This document shows positions 15,599-22,913 of a stretch of 41,601 nt of DNA, in pieces. How positions within the stretch are numbered: position 1 is the stretch's first letter; each line of letters begins with the position of its first letter. The translations under genes and the position numbers were made by a program. Source of the stretch: an uncultured Actinomycetes bacterium (GTDB lineage: Bacteria > Actinomycetota > Acidimicrobiia > Acidimicrobiales > SZUA-35); the NCBI GenBank assembly GCA_902826025.1, contig CADEDH010000018.1, positions 12,633 to 54,233 of the forward strand. The letters run 5' to 3'. Below the pieces are notes generated by a model, which ran no database searches, was not told the DNA's origin, and saw nothing but the letters and a program-made list of their open reading frames with translations.

Positions 15599-15997
15599 TC
15601 AGGCGGCGGCCGCCACCACCTGGATCTCGAGCAACCAGGCCGCCTGGGCCAGCTCGGGCACCACCAGCAGCGTCGACGCCGCCCGGTGGCCGGCCAGGAA
15701 CCGGTCGCGGGCGGCCATGACGTCGGCCAGCACCTGGCCCGGGGTGACGAACGTGGTCACCGACACCACATCGGCGGGGCCCATCCCGGCCTCGGCCAGC
15801 ATGGCCCCGATGTTGGCCCAGATCACCTCGGCCTGGGCCGCCACCCCGCTGGGGACCGTGCCGTCGGGTGCCACCGGCACCACTCCCGAGGTGTGGAGCC
15901 ACCGCCCGGCCCCGGTGGTGGCCACGGCGTGGGCGTAGTTGGCGGCCGGCGGGGCGATGCCGGCGGGGGCGATGACGGCGTTGACCGGGCTGCTCAC
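15599..15997 (-). CDS. RidA/YjgF/UK114 family protein
   Basis: A 132-residue single-domain protein with the length and pattern of the RidA/YjgF superfamily: YAHAVATTGAGRWLHTSGVVP, VIWANIGAMLAEAGMGPADVVSVTTFV and a C-terminal ASTLLVVPELAQAAWLLEIQ strand. RidA proteins hydrolyse reactive enamines and imines to ketones and ammonia; several relatives sit in N-heterocycle catabolic clusters. The GTG start is supported by TAGCGT 6 nt upstream. It lies 127 bp before the hydroxylase operon on the same strand, so it may act in the same pathway although it has its own promoter. Whether it is a true RidA deaminase or a catabolic paralogue is unresolved. Confidence 0.85.
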   Translation of the reverse strand: MSSPVNAVIAPAGIAPPAANYAHAVATTGAGRWLHTSGVVPVAPDGTVPSGVAAQAEVIWANIGAMLAEAGMGPADVVSVTTFVTPGQVLADVMAARDRFLAGHRAASTLLVVPELAQAAWLLEIQVVAAAA

Positions 15998-16003
15998 ACC
16001 AGC

Positions 16004-16009
16004 ACGCTA
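16004..16009 (-). promoter_or_regulatory. -10-like TAGCGT for the RidA-family gene, leaderless spacing
   Basis: TAGCGT ends 6 nt before the GTG start at 15997 and there is no Shine-Dalgarno sequence between. Confidence 0.5.
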
Positions 16010-16102
16010 CCCAACGGGTAATCGCCGCCGCGCCAGGCCGGGAGGAGAGTGGATCTCACACCACCGGGGCCCCTCGCCCCGGAACCGACGAAAGGACCGA
16101 AG

Positions 16103-16480
16103 ATGACCGACACCTTCATCCCCGTGGACGCCGACGCCGTCGTCACCCGCTACCTCGACGCCTGGAACGCCAGCCCGGCCGACCGGCGGGCGCTGGTCGA
16201 GGCCGTGTTCAGCCCCGACTCCTACTATTGCGACGGTGCCTCCGAGGTGGCCGGGCACGACGGCATCACGGCCATGATGGACGGGATCGCCGAGCGCTTC
16301 CCCGGCTCGTCGTTCACCCGGGCCTCGGCCGTCGACACCCACCACAGCCAGGCCCGCTTCGCCTGGACCCTCACCGGGGCCGACGGCGCCACCATCGTGG
16401 ACGGGATCGACGCCATGCGCCTCGCCCCCGACGGCCGCGTCACCGTCACCCTGGGGTTCTTCGGCGTCACCATCCCCTGA
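16103..16480 (+). CDS. NTF2-like/SnoaL-type protein
   Basis: A 125-residue small alpha+beta protein with the NTF2-like layout: an N-terminal helix (VVTRYLDAWNASPADRRALVEAVF), then SPDSYYCDGASEVAGHDGI, and a C-terminal sheet ending in GRVTVTLGFFG. Such proteins are cone-shaped barrels acting as isomerases, cyclases, hydratases or ligand binders. AAAGGA lies about 5 nt before ATG 16103, which decides this start over an in-frame one at 16049. It is divergent from the RidA-family gene and followed by a palindromic repeat, so it is probably a single-gene unit. Function cannot be assigned. Confidence 0.75.
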   Translation: MTDTFIPVDADAVVTRYLDAWNASPADRRALVEAVFSPDSYYCDGASEVAGHDGITAMMDGIAERFPGSSFTRASAVDTHHSQARFAWTLTGADGATIVDGIDAMRLAPDGRVTVTLGFFGVTIP

Positions 16481-16498
16481 CAGAGCCCCGAACAGAAT

Positions 16499-16553
16499 CC
16501 CGAACTGTGGCGTCAGCGCGCAGAATACAGCGTCTGGCGCCACAGTTCGCGGG
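16499..16553. repeat. Palindromic intergenic repeat, short form
   Basis: Perfect 12-bp arms CGAACTGTGGCG (16501-16512) and CGCCACAGTTCG (16538-16549) flanked by CCC/GGG, with a 25-nt loop. It lies about 20 nt after the NTF2-like stop. The ends (CCCGAACTG) resemble those of the larger repeats at 18735 and 29930. It could also terminate transcription. Confidence 0.65.
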
Positions 16554-16652
16554 TTGACCGGGCCCGCTGGCCGACATCGGGTCCAGGTGGCAGGATCGGG
16601 CCCGGGTCGCCCGCCAGGGACGGCCCCTGATCAGGAGAAGGGACCGGACCAG

Positions 16653-17519
16653 ATGAGCGACGGCAGCGGGAACGGGCAGCTGGAGGGCAAGGTGGCGGTG
16701 ATCACCGGTGCCGCCAGCGGCATGGGGTTGGCCACCGCCGAGCGGTTCGTGGCCGAAGGGGCCAAGGTCGTCATCGCCGACTTCAACGCCGACGCCGGCC
16801 GGGCCGCCGCTGAGGCCCTGGGCCCGGCAGCCCGCTTCACCCGCTGCGACGTGAGCGTGGAAGACGACGTGGCCGCCGCCGTGGCCCTGGCCACCGACGC
16901 CTTCGGCCGCCTCGACATCATGTTCAACAACGCCGGCATCGGCGGTGCCTTCGGCCCCATCACCGAGATCGAGGTCGACCACTGGGACACCACGTTCGCC
17001 GTGCTGGTGCGGGGCGTGTTCCTCGGCACCAAGCACGCCGCCCGGGTGCTGATCGATCAGGGCGAGGGCGGCTCGATCATCAACACCGCCTCGGTGGCCG
17101 GGTTGGGCGGCGGCGCCGGCCCCCAGGCCTACTCGGCGGCCAAGGCGGCCGTGGTCAACCTCACCACCACCACCGCCCTGGAGCTGGCCCCCCACAGCAT
17201 CCGGGTCAACGCCATCTGCCCCGGCGTGATCTTCACCCCCCTCATGCACGGGGGAGACGTCGACGACGCCGAAGCCATGGTGTCCGAGCTCCAACCCCTG
17301 CCCAAGCGGGGCGAGGGGGCCGATATCGCCGGCGCCGCCCTGTGGCTGGCCGGTGACGACTCGGCCTTCGTGAGTGGCCAGTCGATCGCGGTGGACGGCG
17401 CTCTGCTGGCCGCCGGCCCCCGCATCTTCGGCCGGCTCAAGAACACCCGTAACGTGCACCGCATGGTCGGCATGGCCCACGGCACCACCGGTCAGGCCCC
17501 CGTCGCCCGCCGGCTGTGA
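16653..17519 (+). CDS. Short-chain dehydrogenase/reductase (SDR)
   Basis: A 288-residue classical SDR using NAD(P). The nucleotide motif TGAASGMG is at about residues 18-25, NNAG is in MFNNAGIGG, and the catalytic Ser and YSAAK (Tyr/Lys) are present. FADFNADA after strand 2 suggests NAD preference through Asp, as is usual. A 30-residue tail beyond the normal end (FGRLKNTRNVHRMVGMAHG) may cap the active site. AGGAGAAGGG about 10 nt before ATG 16653 sets the start. Its stop overlaps the GTG of the decarboxylase subunit (GTGA), so the three genes to 18708 are one operon. An alcohol or ketone linked to a 2-oxo acid is a plausible substrate, by context only. Confidence 0.9.
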   Translation: MSDGSGNGQLEGKVAVITGAASGMGLATAERFVAEGAKVVIADFNADAGRAAAEALGPAARFTRCDVSVEDDVAAAVALATDAFGRLDIMFNNAGIGGAFGPITEIEVDHWDTTFAVLVRGVFLGTKHAARVLIDQGEGGSIINTASVAGLGGGAGPQAYSAAKAAVVNLTTTTALELAPHSIRVNAICPGVIFTPLMHGGDVDDAEAMVSELQPLPKRGEGADIAGAALWLAGDDSAFVSGQSIAVDGALLAAGPRIFGRLKNTRNVHRMVGMAHGTTGQAPVARRL

Positions 17520-18112
17520 GCGCCACCCCGTCCCCCAACAGGGTCGCCGTCACCGATCCGGCCTGGGCCGGCGAGGTCCATGCCGTCCTGCGCCGCCACG
17601 GTGTGGCCCAGGTGTCGTACGTGCCCGACGCCGGCCTCGGCGCGCTCATCGGTTGCTGCGGCGCCGATCCGGCCATGACGCTGGTGCCGTTGTCAACCGA
17701 GGAGGAGGGCGTGGCCCTGGCCGCCGGGGCCTGGCTGGGCGGGCAGCGCAGCGCGGTGCTCATGCAGTCGAGCGGGGTGGGCAACTGCGTGAACATGCTG
17801 TCGCTGTGGCGCAGCTGTGGGGTGGCCGGCCTGCTCGTGGTCACCATGCGGGGTCAGTTCGGCGAGGCCAACCCATGGCAGCTCCCGATGGGCCAGATCA
17901 CCCCCGAGGTGCTGCGACTGTGCGGGCTCGTGACCTTCGAGGTCGACGACGCGGCCCGCATCGCCGAGACGGCGGAGGCGGCTGCCACCATGGTGTTCAA
18001 GGGGGGCACGGCCTGTGCCGTGATCATCGGCCAGCGGGCCATCGGGGCCAAGGCCTTCGCCCCGACCGCCGGGTCGGCGATGAACGGTGTGGCCGCCGGG
18101 GGCCAGCCGTGA
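17516..18112 (+). CDS. ThDP-dependent decarboxylase, PYR-domain subunit (sulfopyruvate decarboxylase alpha-like)
   Basis: A 198-residue protein equal to a single thiamine-diphosphate PYR domain. It has the conserved activating Glu in LSTEEEG (Glu62-64) and MQSSGVGNCVNMLSL, typical of the alpha subunit of sulfopyruvate or phosphonopyruvate decarboxylases (ComD-like). The partner PP domain is the next gene; together they rebuild a full 2-oxo acid decarboxylase. GTG 17516 overlaps the SDR stop. The pair would decarboxylate a 2-oxo acid to an aldehyde that the upstream SDR could reduce. Coenzyme M synthesis is unlikely in an actinomycete, so the real substrate is open. Confidence 0.82.
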   Translation: MSATPSPNRVAVTDPAWAGEVHAVLRRHGVAQVSYVPDAGLGALIGCCGADPAMTLVPLSTEEEGVALAAGAWLGGQRSAVLMQSSGVGNCVNMLSLWRSCGVAGLLVVTMRGQFGEANPWQLPMGQITPEVLRLCGLVTFEVDDAARIAETAEAAATMVFKGGTACAVIIGQRAIGAKAFAPTAGSAMNGVAAGGQP

Positions 18113-18708
18113 ACGGCGCTGGTCTGGATCGGCGGGCCGTGGTGGCCCGGCTCCTGGCCGACCGGGACGACGACCTGCTGGTGGTGACCGGTCTGGGGTC
18201 GACCTCGTGGGACGCCACCGCCGCCGGCGATCACGACGCCACCTTTCCTCTGTGGGGCGCCATGGGCGGGGCGGCCACGATCGGCCTCGGCCTGGCCCTG
18301 GCCCAGCCCCACCGCCGGGTGCTGGTGATAACGGGCGACGGCGAGGCCCTCATGGGCCTCGGCTCGCTGTCGACGATCGGGCGGATGCAGCCGGTGAACC
18401 TGGCCGTGGTGGTGATCGACAACGGCCACTACGGCGAGACCGGCATGCAGCCCACCCACACCAACCGGGCCGACGGCGGCCGCACCGACCTGGCCGCCGT
18501 GGCTGCCGCCTGCGGCTGGCTGGTGGCCGTCACCGTCACCGCCGACGCCCAGCTGGCCGACGCCGTCGACGCCGCCCGCCGCCAGCCGGGCCCGGTGTTC
18601 GTCACCGTGGCCGTGTCGGCCGCCCCGGTGCCCCTGGTGCTGCCCCCGCGTGACGGCCATCACCTGGCCGCCCGCTTCCGCCGCCACCTGGGTGTCGCCC
18701 CGCTCTGA
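18109..18708 (+). CDS. ThDP-dependent decarboxylase, PP-domain subunit (sulfopyruvate decarboxylase beta-like)
   Basis: A 199-residue protein equal to one thiamine-diphosphate PP domain. The cofactor motif starts at GDGEALMG (about 76-83) and closes with DNGHYGETG (about 104-112), the form of GDG-N(25-30)-N seen in ComE-like beta subunits and acetolactate synthase relatives. GTG 18109 overlaps the alpha-subunit stop by 4 bp, which implies coupled 1:1 synthesis. The two subunits form the active site at their interface. It is the last gene of the operon; a nested palindromic repeat starts 26 bp downstream. Confidence 0.82.
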   Translation: MNGAGLDRRAVVARLLADRDDDLLVVTGLGSTSWDATAAGDHDATFPLWGAMGGAATIGLGLALAQPHRRVLVITGDGEALMGLGSLSTIGRMQPVNLAVVVIDNGHYGETGMQPTHTNRADGGRTDLAAVAAACGWLVAVTVTADAQLADAVDAARRQPGPVFVTVAVSAAPVPLVLPPRDGHHLAARFRRHLGVAPL

Positions 18709-18734
18709 CCCGACCGAGCGGTCGCGTGTCGCCG

Positions 18735-18847
18735 TTCTGCGCGACGGAAACGCACCCTGTGCCCGAATTGCGCCACGTTTTCGCCGAGATTCGACCAGAA
18801 CGCGACGCAGTTCGCTGGCGGGGCGCGTTTTCGTCGCGCAGTTCGGG
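18735..18847 (+). repeat. Nested palindromic intergenic repeat, copy A
   Basis: About 113 bp. Outer arms CTGCGCGACGGAAACGC and GCGTTTTCGTCGCGCAG pair with one mismatch over 17 bp. Inside, a second pair (CGAATTGCGCCACGTTTTC with CAGAACGCGACGCAGTTCG) matches at 14 of 19 positions. The inverted copy at 29930-30045 aligns along nearly its whole length. It lies between the decarboxylase operon and the next SDR. Confidence 0.75.
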
Positions 18848-18933
18848 GCGGGGGCTGCGGGGCGGGGACGGCGGGGCGCCGGCGGCCCACCGAGGGGACG
18901 CCGTCGGCGTTCGCCGGGGCCGGCGGGACGTGC

Positions 18934-18939
18934 CAACAT
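18934..18939 (+). promoter_or_regulatory. -10-like CAACAT before the second SDR gene
   Basis: CAACAT ends 7 nt before ATG 18947, fitting the leaderless pattern with one mismatch. It overlaps the alternative ATG at 18938 and so favours 18947. Confidence 0.35.
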
Positions 18940-18946
18940 GCGGGCC

Positions 18947-19747
18947 ATGGCAACCGATTCCAGCCCGGCCGCCGGGCCCGCCGTCGATCCCCTCGCCTCG
19001 TTCCGCCTCGACGGCAAGGTGGCCATCCTCACCGGGGCCAGCTCCGGCCTCGGCCACCGTTTCGCCCAGGCGCTTAGCGCCACCGGAGCCTCCGTGGTGA
19101 TGGCGGCCCGCCGGGTCGACCGGCTGAACGAGCTGGCGGCCGAGCTCCCCCGGGCCCTGGCCGTGGAGTGCGACCTGGCCGCTCCCGGCGCCCCCACCGC
19201 CCTGGTGGCCGCCGCCCTGGAGGAGTTCGGCCAGATCGACGTGGTGATCAACAACGCCGGCATCACGCGGGTGCTGGCCGCCATCGACGACGACCTCGAC
19301 GAGTTCCGCCGGGAGCTGGAGATCGACCTGGTCGCCCCGTACGAGCTGGCTCGCCTCAGCGCCCGCTGGATGATCGAGAACCAGCGGCCGGGGTCGGTCA
19401 TCAACATCGGCTCGGTGCTGGGGGCGGGCGGCGGGGGCCGGCTGAAGATCCCCGGCTACTCGGCGGCCAAGGGCGGCCTCCACAACCTCACCCGGGAGTT
19501 GGCCTCGCAGTGGGCCCGCAAGGGGGTGCGGTGCAACGCCATCGCCCCTGGCTGGTTCGAGACAGAGATGAACTCCAACATGTTCGCCACTTCCGGTGGG
19601 ATGGCCTACATCGTGGACGGCACCCCGATGGGCCGGGCCGGCAATGAGGGCGAGCTCGACGGCGCCCTGATCTTCCTGGCCAGCGACGCCTCCACGTTCG
19701 TAACCGGCCAGGTCCTGTTCGTCGACGGCGGCTGGACCGCCATCTGA
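18947..19747 (+). CDS. Short-chain dehydrogenase/reductase
   Basis: A 266-residue SDR with an intact classical active site: TGASSGLG for the cofactor, VVINNAGI, a catalytic Ser in NIGSVLGAGG and YSAAK. AARRVDR after strand 2 carries basic residues, which favours NADPH. GTPMGRAGNEGELDGALIFLASD and the C-terminal VDGGWTA are usual for the FabG-like group. ATG 18947 is preferred to 18938 because of the -10-like hexamer and spacing. It is 40 bp upstream of the crotonase-like gene and likely co-transcribed with it, which suggests a hydroxyacyl-CoA or related substrate. Confidence 0.9.
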   Translation: MATDSSPAAGPAVDPLASFRLDGKVAILTGASSGLGHRFAQALSATGASVVMAARRVDRLNELAAELPRALAVECDLAAPGAPTALVAAALEEFGQIDVVINNAGITRVLAAIDDDLDEFRRELEIDLVAPYELARLSARWMIENQRPGSVINIGSVLGAGGGGRLKIPGYSAAKGGLHNLTRELASQWARKGVRCNAIAPGWFETEMNSNMFATSGGMAYIVDGTPMGRAGNEGELDGALIFLASDASTFVTGQVLFVDGGWTAI

Positions 19748-19787
19748 TCACACGGTCGCCGCCGGCGGCCGCCAGGGGGGGAACCAC

Positions 19788-20588
19788 ATGACCGACTATC
19801 GACACCTCCAGGTGGACACCGACGACGGCTGCTGCCGGATCACGCTCAGCCGACCCGACCGACTCAACGCCCTCAACATCCGTATCGGGATCGAACTGCT
19901 CGACGTGATCGACACCATCGAGCGGGACCGCTCGGTGCGGGCGGTTGTGCTCACCGGGGCCGGGCGGGGCTTCTGCGCCGGCGACGACCTGCGCGACATG
20001 GCCGATGCCGACACCCCACTGCGCCCTCTGGCCGACCCGATAGAGCAGTACACCCGAGGCGAGGGCCGCTGGCCCCTGATCGTCCACCGGCTGCGGGCCA
20101 TGCCCAAGCCGGTGATCGCCCGCATCAACGGCCACGCCCACGGCGCCGGGTTCAACCTCGCTCTGGCCTGCGACTTCCGGGTCATGGCCGAGTCGGCCAC
20201 CCTGGCCATCCCCTTCGTTCGCCGGGGCCTGGCCACCGGCACCAGCCTGCTCCAGCAGTACGTGGGCATCGGCAAGGCCCTGGAGTGGGCCATGCGGGGG
20301 GCGACGCTCAGCGCGGCCGAAGCCGAGCGGTGGGGCCTGGTCACCGCCGTTGCTCCCGACGACGGGCTCGATGCCGCCACCGACGCCCTGGTGGCCGAGC
20401 TGGCCACCGGCCCCACCAGGGTGCTCGGCATCACCAAGGCCGCCGTGTACCACAGCTGGGAGGCGTCGGTGGACGACGCCTACCGCCAGCAGGGCCTTGC
20501 CCTCCACCTGGCCCGGGCCACCGCCGACTTCGACGAGGGCCGCCAGGCCTTCATCGAGAAGCGCCCGCCCCGGTTCACCGGCCGCTGA
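19788..20588 (+). CDS. Crotonase-superfamily protein, catalytic glutamates replaced
   Basis: A 266-residue enoyl-CoA hydratase/isomerase-fold protein. The oxyanion-hole region AVVLTGAGRGFCAGDDL (about 52-68) and INGHAHGAGFNLALACDFR (about 113-131) are clear. The positions of the two hydratase glutamates (144 and 164 in rat crotonase) align with Asn123 and Phe143, so ordinary water addition is unlikely. Crotonase-fold isomerases, decarboxylases, dehalogenases and C-C hydrolases tolerate such changes. A G-rich stretch before ATG could serve as ribosome site. It follows an SDR by 40 bp. CoA-ester chemistry is sure by fold; the reaction is not. Confidence 0.85.
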   Translation: MTDYRHLQVDTDDGCCRITLSRPDRLNALNIRIGIELLDVIDTIERDRSVRAVVLTGAGRGFCAGDDLRDMADADTPLRPLADPIEQYTRGEGRWPLIVHRLRAMPKPVIARINGHAHGAGFNLALACDFRVMAESATLAIPFVRRGLATGTSLLQQYVGIGKALEWAMRGATLSAAEAERWGLVTAVAPDDGLDAATDALVAELATGPTRVLGITKAAVYHSWEASVDDAYRQQGLALHLARATADFDEGRQAFIEKRPPRFTGR

Positions 20589-20643
20589 TCCAGTGCCGCC
20601 CCGCCTGGGCAGGGCCACTTCGGCCCCTGGGACCGGGCGGGAC

Positions 20644-20649
20644 TAGCAT
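20644..20649 (+). promoter_or_regulatory. -10-like TAGCAT for the MFS gene
   Basis: TAGCAT lies 30 nt upstream of GTG 20680, giving a short leader that contains the ribosome site GAAGGGTGGGG. Confidence 0.35.
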
Positions 20650-20679
20650 TGGCCGGACGTCCGGACGAAGGGTGGGGAC

Positions 20680-21963
20680 GTGACGGACAACGAGCTATCG
20701 GAAGCCGAGGCCGCCGAGCGGGCCATCATCCAGCGCCGGACCCTGCGGGTCCTGATGCTGGGGCAGGTGGTGGGGGCGGGAGCGCTGGCCTCGGCCATCG
20801 TGGTCGGCGCCTTCGTGGTGCAGGACATCCTGGGGCAGAACACGCCCTGGGCCGGGATCGCCACGGCCACGACCACCACCGGCACGGCGGTGATGTCGCA
20901 GGTCATGGCCCGGCGCATGCGGCGTCTGGGCCGCCGGCCCGGACTCCAGATGGGCTACATGCTGGCCGTGGTGGGTGGGGTGGTGGCCGCCATCGGAGCC
21001 CAGCACGACCAGCTGGCGCTGTTCCTCGTGGGCCTGTTCGTGTTCGGCAACGGCCAGGCCGCCAACCTCCAGGCCCGCTACGCCGCGACCGATCTGGCCG
21101 TGCCGGAGGAGCGGAGCCAGGCCATGAGCCGCATCGTGTTCGCCTCCACCTTCGGCGCCGTGTTCGGTCCGCTGCTGGTGGGCCCGGCCGAATGGCTGAG
21201 CGAGCACGTGCTTGGGTTGCACCGCTATACCGGGCCCTGGCTGATCAGCTCGGCCCTGTTCGCCGCCGCCGCCATCAACATCGGCCTCCAGCTCCGCCCC
21301 GACCCGTTGGTGGTGGCGGGCGGGATCAATCCCGACGCCCGGGCCGAGCGGCCCAAGCTCGCCACTGCCCTCCGGGTCATCAGCGCCCAGCCCCGATCGC
21401 GGCTGGCCCTGGTGGCCATGATGATCTCCCAGGGGGCGATGGTGGGGGTCATGGCCATGACGCCGGTGCACCTGAAGCTCCACGGGCACGAGGGCGTGAG
21501 CCAGTACGTCGTGTCGGTCCACATCGCCGGCATGTACGCCTTCAGCCCCCTGGTGGGCCGCATCGCCGACCGGCGGGGCCGCTTGACCGCGATCCAGATC
21601 GGCGCCGCCGCCATCATCGCATCGTCGGCCCTCGCCGCCCTGTCGGGCGACGTGGAGCAGCTCTTGTTCCCGTCGTTGTGGGGCCTGGGGTTGGGGTGGA
21701 ACTTCGGCCTGATCGGCGGGTCGAGCCTCTTGAGCGAGTCCGTGCCGGTCGAGCACCGGGTGGCGGTGCAGGGCTCGGCCGACCTGATGATGAGCTTGTG
21801 CGGCGGCCTGGCCGGGTTCAGCTCAGGTTTCATCCGCCGGGCCGTCGGCTTCCATACGCTCTCCACCCTGGCCATGGTGGCGGCGGGGGGCCTGCTGGTG
21901 GCGGCCTTCGCCGCCCAGCGCCGCGAGCAGCTCACCGGGGCCGAGCCTCTGCCGGCCGCCTGA
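20680..21963 (+). CDS. MFS transporter
   Basis: A 427-residue major facilitator with about 12 membrane segments. The loop 2-3 motif reads ARRMRRLGRRPGLQ and the loop 8-9 copy reads GRIADRRGRLTAIQ, both the GxxxDRxGRR type that marks MFS proteins. The N-terminal 22 residues are acidic and cytoplasmic. GTG 20680 follows a purine-rich ribosome site. It ends 16 bp from the convergent double-hotdog gene. A drug or metabolite exporter of the DHA type is likely from the length and loop motifs; the substrate is unknown. Confidence 0.88.
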   Translation: MTDNELSEAEAAERAIIQRRTLRVLMLGQVVGAGALASAIVVGAFVVQDILGQNTPWAGIATATTTTGTAVMSQVMARRMRRLGRRPGLQMGYMLAVVGGVVAAIGAQHDQLALFLVGLFVFGNGQAANLQARYAATDLAVPEERSQAMSRIVFASTFGAVFGPLLVGPAEWLSEHVLGLHRYTGPWLISSALFAAAAINIGLQLRPDPLVVAGGINPDARAERPKLATALRVISAQPRSRLALVAMMISQGAMVGVMAMTPVHLKLHGHEGVSQYVVSVHIAGMYAFSPLVGRIADRRGRLTAIQIGAAAIIASSALAALSGDVEQLLFPSLWGLGLGWNFGLIGGSSLLSESVPVEHRVAVQGSADLMMSLCGGLAGFSSGFIRRAVGFHTLSTLAMVAAGGLLVAAFAAQRREQLTGAEPLPAA

Positions 21964-21979
21964 CCGCCCGGCCCGACGC

Positions 21980-22864
21980 TCAGGCGGGCTGGGCGACGAG
22001 GATCCAGGTGGCGCAGCCGAGGATGTAGACCTCGCCCTCGGGGCTGAACAGGCCGATGTCGGCCCAGATCTTGCGGCCGTCGCGGCGGCGGGGGCTGGTG
22101 ACGATCCGGAACGACTCCCCGCCGGGCAGCTCGGCCGGAGGCCGGCGGCGGATCTCGGCGTCGTACGTGCCGAGCAGGGTGAGGGCCAACTCGTCGGCAC
22201 TCAGCACCCCGAGCTGGCGGAACGGGATCGACGAGCTGCAGTCGAGCGCCGCCACCGCCGCCAGCGTTCCCAGCCGGTCGCCGTCGAGCCAGCGGGCCTC
22301 GGGCCTCCAGTCGCTCCAGGCCCGGCGGTCGTCGATGGCGCGGGGCCGCAGGTGGAGGCCGTCGGCGTTGGCCGGCCCGCAGCCGAAGCACTCGCCGAAT
22401 TCCTCGGTCAGATGGTCGACCTGGCGCTCGAAGCTGTCCCGCTCGGCCTCGGTGAGGGTGGTGTGGGCGGCCAGGTCGGCCACGATGTCCTCCGGCACCA
22501 CCGGATCGAGGCCGGCCTCGATGCCCTCGGTGGTGGCGGCCCACCCCGACAGCACAGTGGCGCCGTCGGGCCCGGTCACCTCGAACCGGATCCGTTGGCC
22601 GCCCTCGCTCGGGATCACCGCATACGGCAGATCGGTGGCCAGGGGCGGCGGGGCGTGCAGGCGGACGTTGAACCGAGCCGTGGGGCCGGCCAGGTGGGCG
22701 TCGGCCAGGCACACGATCAGCCCGGCCACCGCACCCCCGTGGACCGACTCGGGCGGCCCCCGGAACCCCCGGGGCACGTTGAGCACGGCCCGCTCGTGGT
22801 CGATCACCTGGTTGGGCCCGGGGATGCAGCTGGCGCAGGCGTGGGCGGTCGGTGTGAGGGGCAC
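21980..22864 (-). CDS. Double hotdog-fold thioesterase-like protein
   Basis: A 294-residue protein with two hotdog halves. Each begins with a related cysteine segment: CASCIPGPN at about residue 10 and CFGCGPANADGLHLRP at about 158, the start motif of PaaI-like thioesterase domains. The first half keeps the GPPESVHGGAVAGLI hotdog helix. In the second half the corresponding helix is LGTLAAVAALDCSSSIPF and lacks the HGG turn, so only one site may be active. It would hydrolyse or bind an acyl-CoA. It follows the SDR gene by 49 bp and is probably the last gene of the minus-strand cluster starting at 27651. Confidence 0.75.
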   Translation of the reverse strand: MPLTPTAHACASCIPGPNQVIDHERAVLNVPRGFRGPPESVHGGAVAGLIVCLADAHLAGPTARFNVRLHAPPPLATDLPYAVIPSEGGQRIRFEVTGPDGATVLSGWAATTEGIEAGLDPVVPEDIVADLAAHTTLTEAERDSFERQVDHLTEEFGECFGCGPANADGLHLRPRAIDDRRAWSDWRPEARWLDGDRLGTLAAVAALDCSSSIPFRQLGVLSADELALTLLGTYDAEIRRRPPAELPGGESFRIVTSPRRRDGRKIWADIGLFSPEGEVYILGCATWILVAQPA

Positions 22865-22913
22865 GGTGTCTCCGGGGAGCGAGGGGACGAGGGGAGGACG
22901 AGGTGGAAGAGGA

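Noticed and set aside
17516..18708. Coenzyme M biosynthesis genes comD/comE
   Set aside because: Family resemblance only. No other coenzyme M genes are present and the organism looks actinobacterial.
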